DNA of 64,000 nt. It comes from Spongospora subterranea. Lineage: Eukaryota > Endomyxa > Phytomyxea > Plasmodiophorida > Plasmodiophoridae. The DNA lies in the NCBI GenBank assembly GCA_900404475.1, contig OUQQ01000042.1, positions 1 through 64,000 of the forward strand, written 5' to 3'. The notes beneath the pieces were generated by a model. That model searched no databases and was not told the DNA's origin. It saw only the letters and a list, made by a program, of their open reading frames with translations. Shown one piece after another: positions 61,466 to 64,000 of this stretch. A program made the translations under genes and the position numbers. Numbering within the stretch: position 1 is the stretch's first letter; each line of letters begins with the position of its first letter.

Positions 61466-64000
61466 ATGCTGGCCAGCGAGGATGCATTTGTCGACCGAAT
61501 CGATGCATACGTTGATGCCCGGGATTTCACTTCGGCGCTGTGGTGGTCGGAAAGAATATACGCAGCGGCGCCTTCCATCGAAAATCTCCTTCGACTCGCT
61601 CAGGTTTCGCATTTGATGCTAACCACATTTTGTTCCTATTCGTTTTTCCCTGCGAACTGCTTTTAGTTTGAGCCTTGATTGACTGATTGCATTCTTGCCC
61701 TTTTTGAGTTTGATGGGCTCGAGTTTCCTGATTGATTCAAAACAAACGCTACGTTGTCCAAATCAATTTGAAGTTTGTGAATCCTTTGCGTGATCAACGA
61801 ACTGGTATTGTTAGCACTAATGTCGCTAAAATCGTTTTTTTGTTAGATCCATCTACAGTCGAATAAGCCTTGCAGGACCTACGGTCTGTTGAAGGGCTAC
61901 CAGGCACAAATCGACCCGAGAAACGAAGACAGTTTGCGCCTGGATCGACGACGACGATTTTTGTTCGCGCAAGCTTGGTGGGCACAGAACATGCATCATA
62001 TCTACTATATATTGATTACCAATCGACCCTCAGTTTTGAACTCGGACAGTTTCGCGACGCCGAAATCAGCCTGATTGAAGGCTTCTCAGGCACTAATCCG
62101 TCCGCCATGGACATTAATCTGATGCCAAACGGCGCCAGTGGATTTCATCTACTTGGCCAAATTTGCATGTATTGCTTCCTTTTCTTGCGAATCGGATTTT
62201 TGCGTTATTTGGATTTTCGCTGATTTCAGGGTTCCCCAACACTTCCGATCACTTTTCTTGCGTAATTCCAAATTTGTGCTAAATTTTCATGGTTTCCCGA
62301 CGATAATTTAATTGGGCTAACTATTGTTTCGGGCTTGCCACTTCATTAATGCTTTGCGCAGGAAGCAAAACAGAAGGTGTCAGGCGCTAGCATATTTCCA
62401 GCGCTGCATTGAAATGGATTCTTTTCATTGGTCCGCATATGCGGCAATGTGCCAAATGGGTGCCGCGCTCCCGAATTCGTGTCGGCTTGAAATCCAGGAG
62501 TGTGAATCAATTGTAATAGTGCTGCTGCAATTCGCAATCACAACATTGACATTTGTTTTAAGATTAGTCTTGAACCCTTTTCGATTGCTGTAATTGTTCG
62601 ATACTTTGTATTGCTGATGGTTTCCGATTTTCTCATCGAAGTTTGTGTTCATCATCATTCAATTCTGGTTCAACTCAATTCTGAGATTGCATTAAGTTAT
62701 ACGTATAGAGCTAATTTTTATCCGATTTGCACTTCCAAACTGACGGTCTGACAGGTCCCATCGGAACCTTTGGCTGCTCCTTTTGCGCCCAAACCCGCAT
62801 TTCTCGCCTCGCAACCCCTAACTCCCGGCGCGACACAGTTTTCTGCTCCATATCAAACACCATCAGCGCCAATTGGGTTTTTGACCCCTCAAACTAATCT
62901 CCCCAAACCGTCGTTGTAATCTCTGCACTTCGGTCAATTTTTTTAGTTGCAATTTCCCATTTCAAAAAACCCATTGGTCATAATGTTTTCCTATGTGATT
63001 TTTGAATAATGGATTCGTCAATGAAATTTATATGTCGCAGTAGTTCCATCTGCGTTGAGACGCCGCCTTTGAAAACTGAAGTAAAAGTAGGCACAACGCC
63101 ATTCAGGAAACCTCCATTAGGATCGATTCGCAAGGTACATTGAAATCGTGTCGCTCACAATCAAATTGACTGGTGTTGATTCCAAACGTTAATTGGCTTG
63201 CTTTCGATGTGCCTTGTTTCATCAGTCGTATACCTCAACAGTGTTTTAGTTAGGGGATTTTGTTTTTGAGCAATGCCATTTGTTACGGTTGCTAGCGCTA
63301 AATTTTCAGATCTTTAGGTGCATTCACGTCTTGGACGCGATGCAACACCGGTGACCAAAACGCCTCGTCGCAGTGAGCGTCTTTCATTTTCCACATTGAC
63401 CGATCTAACGAGTGACCCGGTCTGGCATGCATTAAGCGATCCTGAAAGAAATTCTCATTGTGCAATCATATGACATCAGGATCGCGCCCAACGCAGCTCT
63501 CGCCGGTCAGCCAGATTAGAAAAGGTCTTAAGCACTATTACTTCGTCAAAAAATGTTTTTGCTTTTTTCTTTGTTGTTGTATGCCAAACCAACATCCCTG
63601 ACGTGAGTTTTCGTTTTTCTCGCAGCGAATCACGGATCGGGGATCGTCCGTTAACCATCCAGGACAAAATGGCGCCATGTCGCGCTCATGTTTGAAGGCA
63701 TTGTCCCATGCCGTTACCACGACTACCGAAGCGTATCGTCTTCTCTGTAATTTTCAGTGCAACGAGGTCTTCTTTTCGAAATCTTCTTCCACTTTGCGTA
63801 ACCATTTTTTTTTCTCATTTTTGTACTTACTCTTTGGTGATGATAGATCTGCACCTTCAGCGACGGTTTACCAGGCTCTCAAACTTTAATTGATCCTATC
63901 GTCAACCTTATGCTTACCGTATTTTAGGCAATTGCGGTGATGTCTCGTCTTCCTGAGTCGCAGTTTCAAACCAGTTGGGTATTAATTCAGCTAGGACGCG
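61466..64000 (+). CDS. CDC27: Anaphase-promoting complex subunit 3 (CDC27), 5' part; runs off the window
   Basis: TPR-containing subunit of the APC/C ubiquitin ligase. ATG at 61466 opens MLASEDAFVDRIDAYVDARD, then FTSALWWSERIYAAAPSIEN (first TPRs). Next exons: CRTYGLLKGYQAQIDPRNED (about 61875), DLGQFRDAEISLIEGFSGTN (about 62045), then RCQALAYFQRCIEMDSFHWS, AYAAMCQMGAA (about 62370-62465), which matches the APC3 helix (a HY..SL..NPF.WSA-like pattern). The unstructured middle follows: PLAAPFAPKPAFLASQPLTP (about 62770) and VTKTPRRSERLSFSTLTDLT (about 63350), typical of the proline-, serine- and threonine-rich insert before the C-terminal TPR array. That array must lie beyond 64000. Many introns, some not exactly placed. 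Confidence 0.75.

Overview
The window is nuclear DNA from a microbial eukaryote. Genes lie on both strands, are closely spaced, and are split by many short GT-AG introns. Those I could place precisely are about 45-70 nt (for example 49 and 62 nt in the phenylalanine hydroxylase gene), and reading frames only make sense once they are removed. Base composition is balanced. The gene set (centrin, aromatic amino acid hydroxylase, syndetin/VPS50, several syntaxins, 14-3-3, a methylcitrate-synthase-type enzyme, Furry) does not fit yeasts or other Dikarya well. It fits an early-branching fungal relative, another unicellular opisthokont, or an amoebozoan-like protist. A DDE-type element fragment resembles ones known from fungi. 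The lineage is inference; I cannot place it further from sequence alone.

Layout: 0-7 kb, minus strand: kinesin motor gene, then a complete eIF3a gene. 7.4-8.7 kb: unrecognised plus-strand gene. 9.0-10.1 kb: fold-back copies of a DDE-element fragment with one undetermined base at a junction. 10.4-11.6 kb, minus: an HMG-box protein fused to a histone fold. 13.3-14.05 kb: centrin. 14.2-19.4 kb: two poorly resolved genes flanking a multi-EF-hand gene that contains a 30-base sequencing gap. 19.8-22.1 kb, minus: methylcitrate/citrate synthase. 23.6-26.0 kb: aromatic amino acid hydroxylase with two microexons. 26.1-27.1 kb, minus: H15-like winged-helix protein. 28.0-31.0 kb: lysyl-tRNA synthetase. 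31.8-37.1 kb: syntaxin A, 14-3-3, syntaxin B. 37.4-42.1 kb, minus: VPS50/syndetin. 42.3-45.2 kb: decayed non-LTR retroelement, Copia RNase H fragment and a 35-bp tandem repeat. 45.5-46.9 kb, minus: syntaxin C. 47.8-48.4 kb: a gag fragment ending in a perfect 40-bp palindrome. 49.1-57.8 kb: a very large Furry/Mor2/Tao3-type gene with a C-terminal RGS domain. 58.3-59.0 kb: CDCA7-type zinc finger gene. 60.1-61.2 kb, minus: hypothetical protein. 61.5 kb to the end: CDC27/APC3, cut by the window edge.

The genes are mostly unrelated housekeeping functions: translation (eIF3a, LysRS), membrane traffic (three syntaxins plus VPS50, an endosomal tether subunit), cytoskeleton and cell shape (kinesin, centrin, Furry), cell cycle (APC3), chromatin (HMG/histone-fold, H15, CDCA7-type) and metabolism (hydroxylase, PrpC-type synthase). 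The three syntaxin paralogues within 15 kb are the only clear local gene family. The points I find most novel are the 7-nt microexon that supplies part of the iron-binding motif of the hydroxylase, the HMG-box/histone-fold fusion, the Furry-RGS fusion, and the syntaxin copy that has lost its central glutamine and its membrane anchor.
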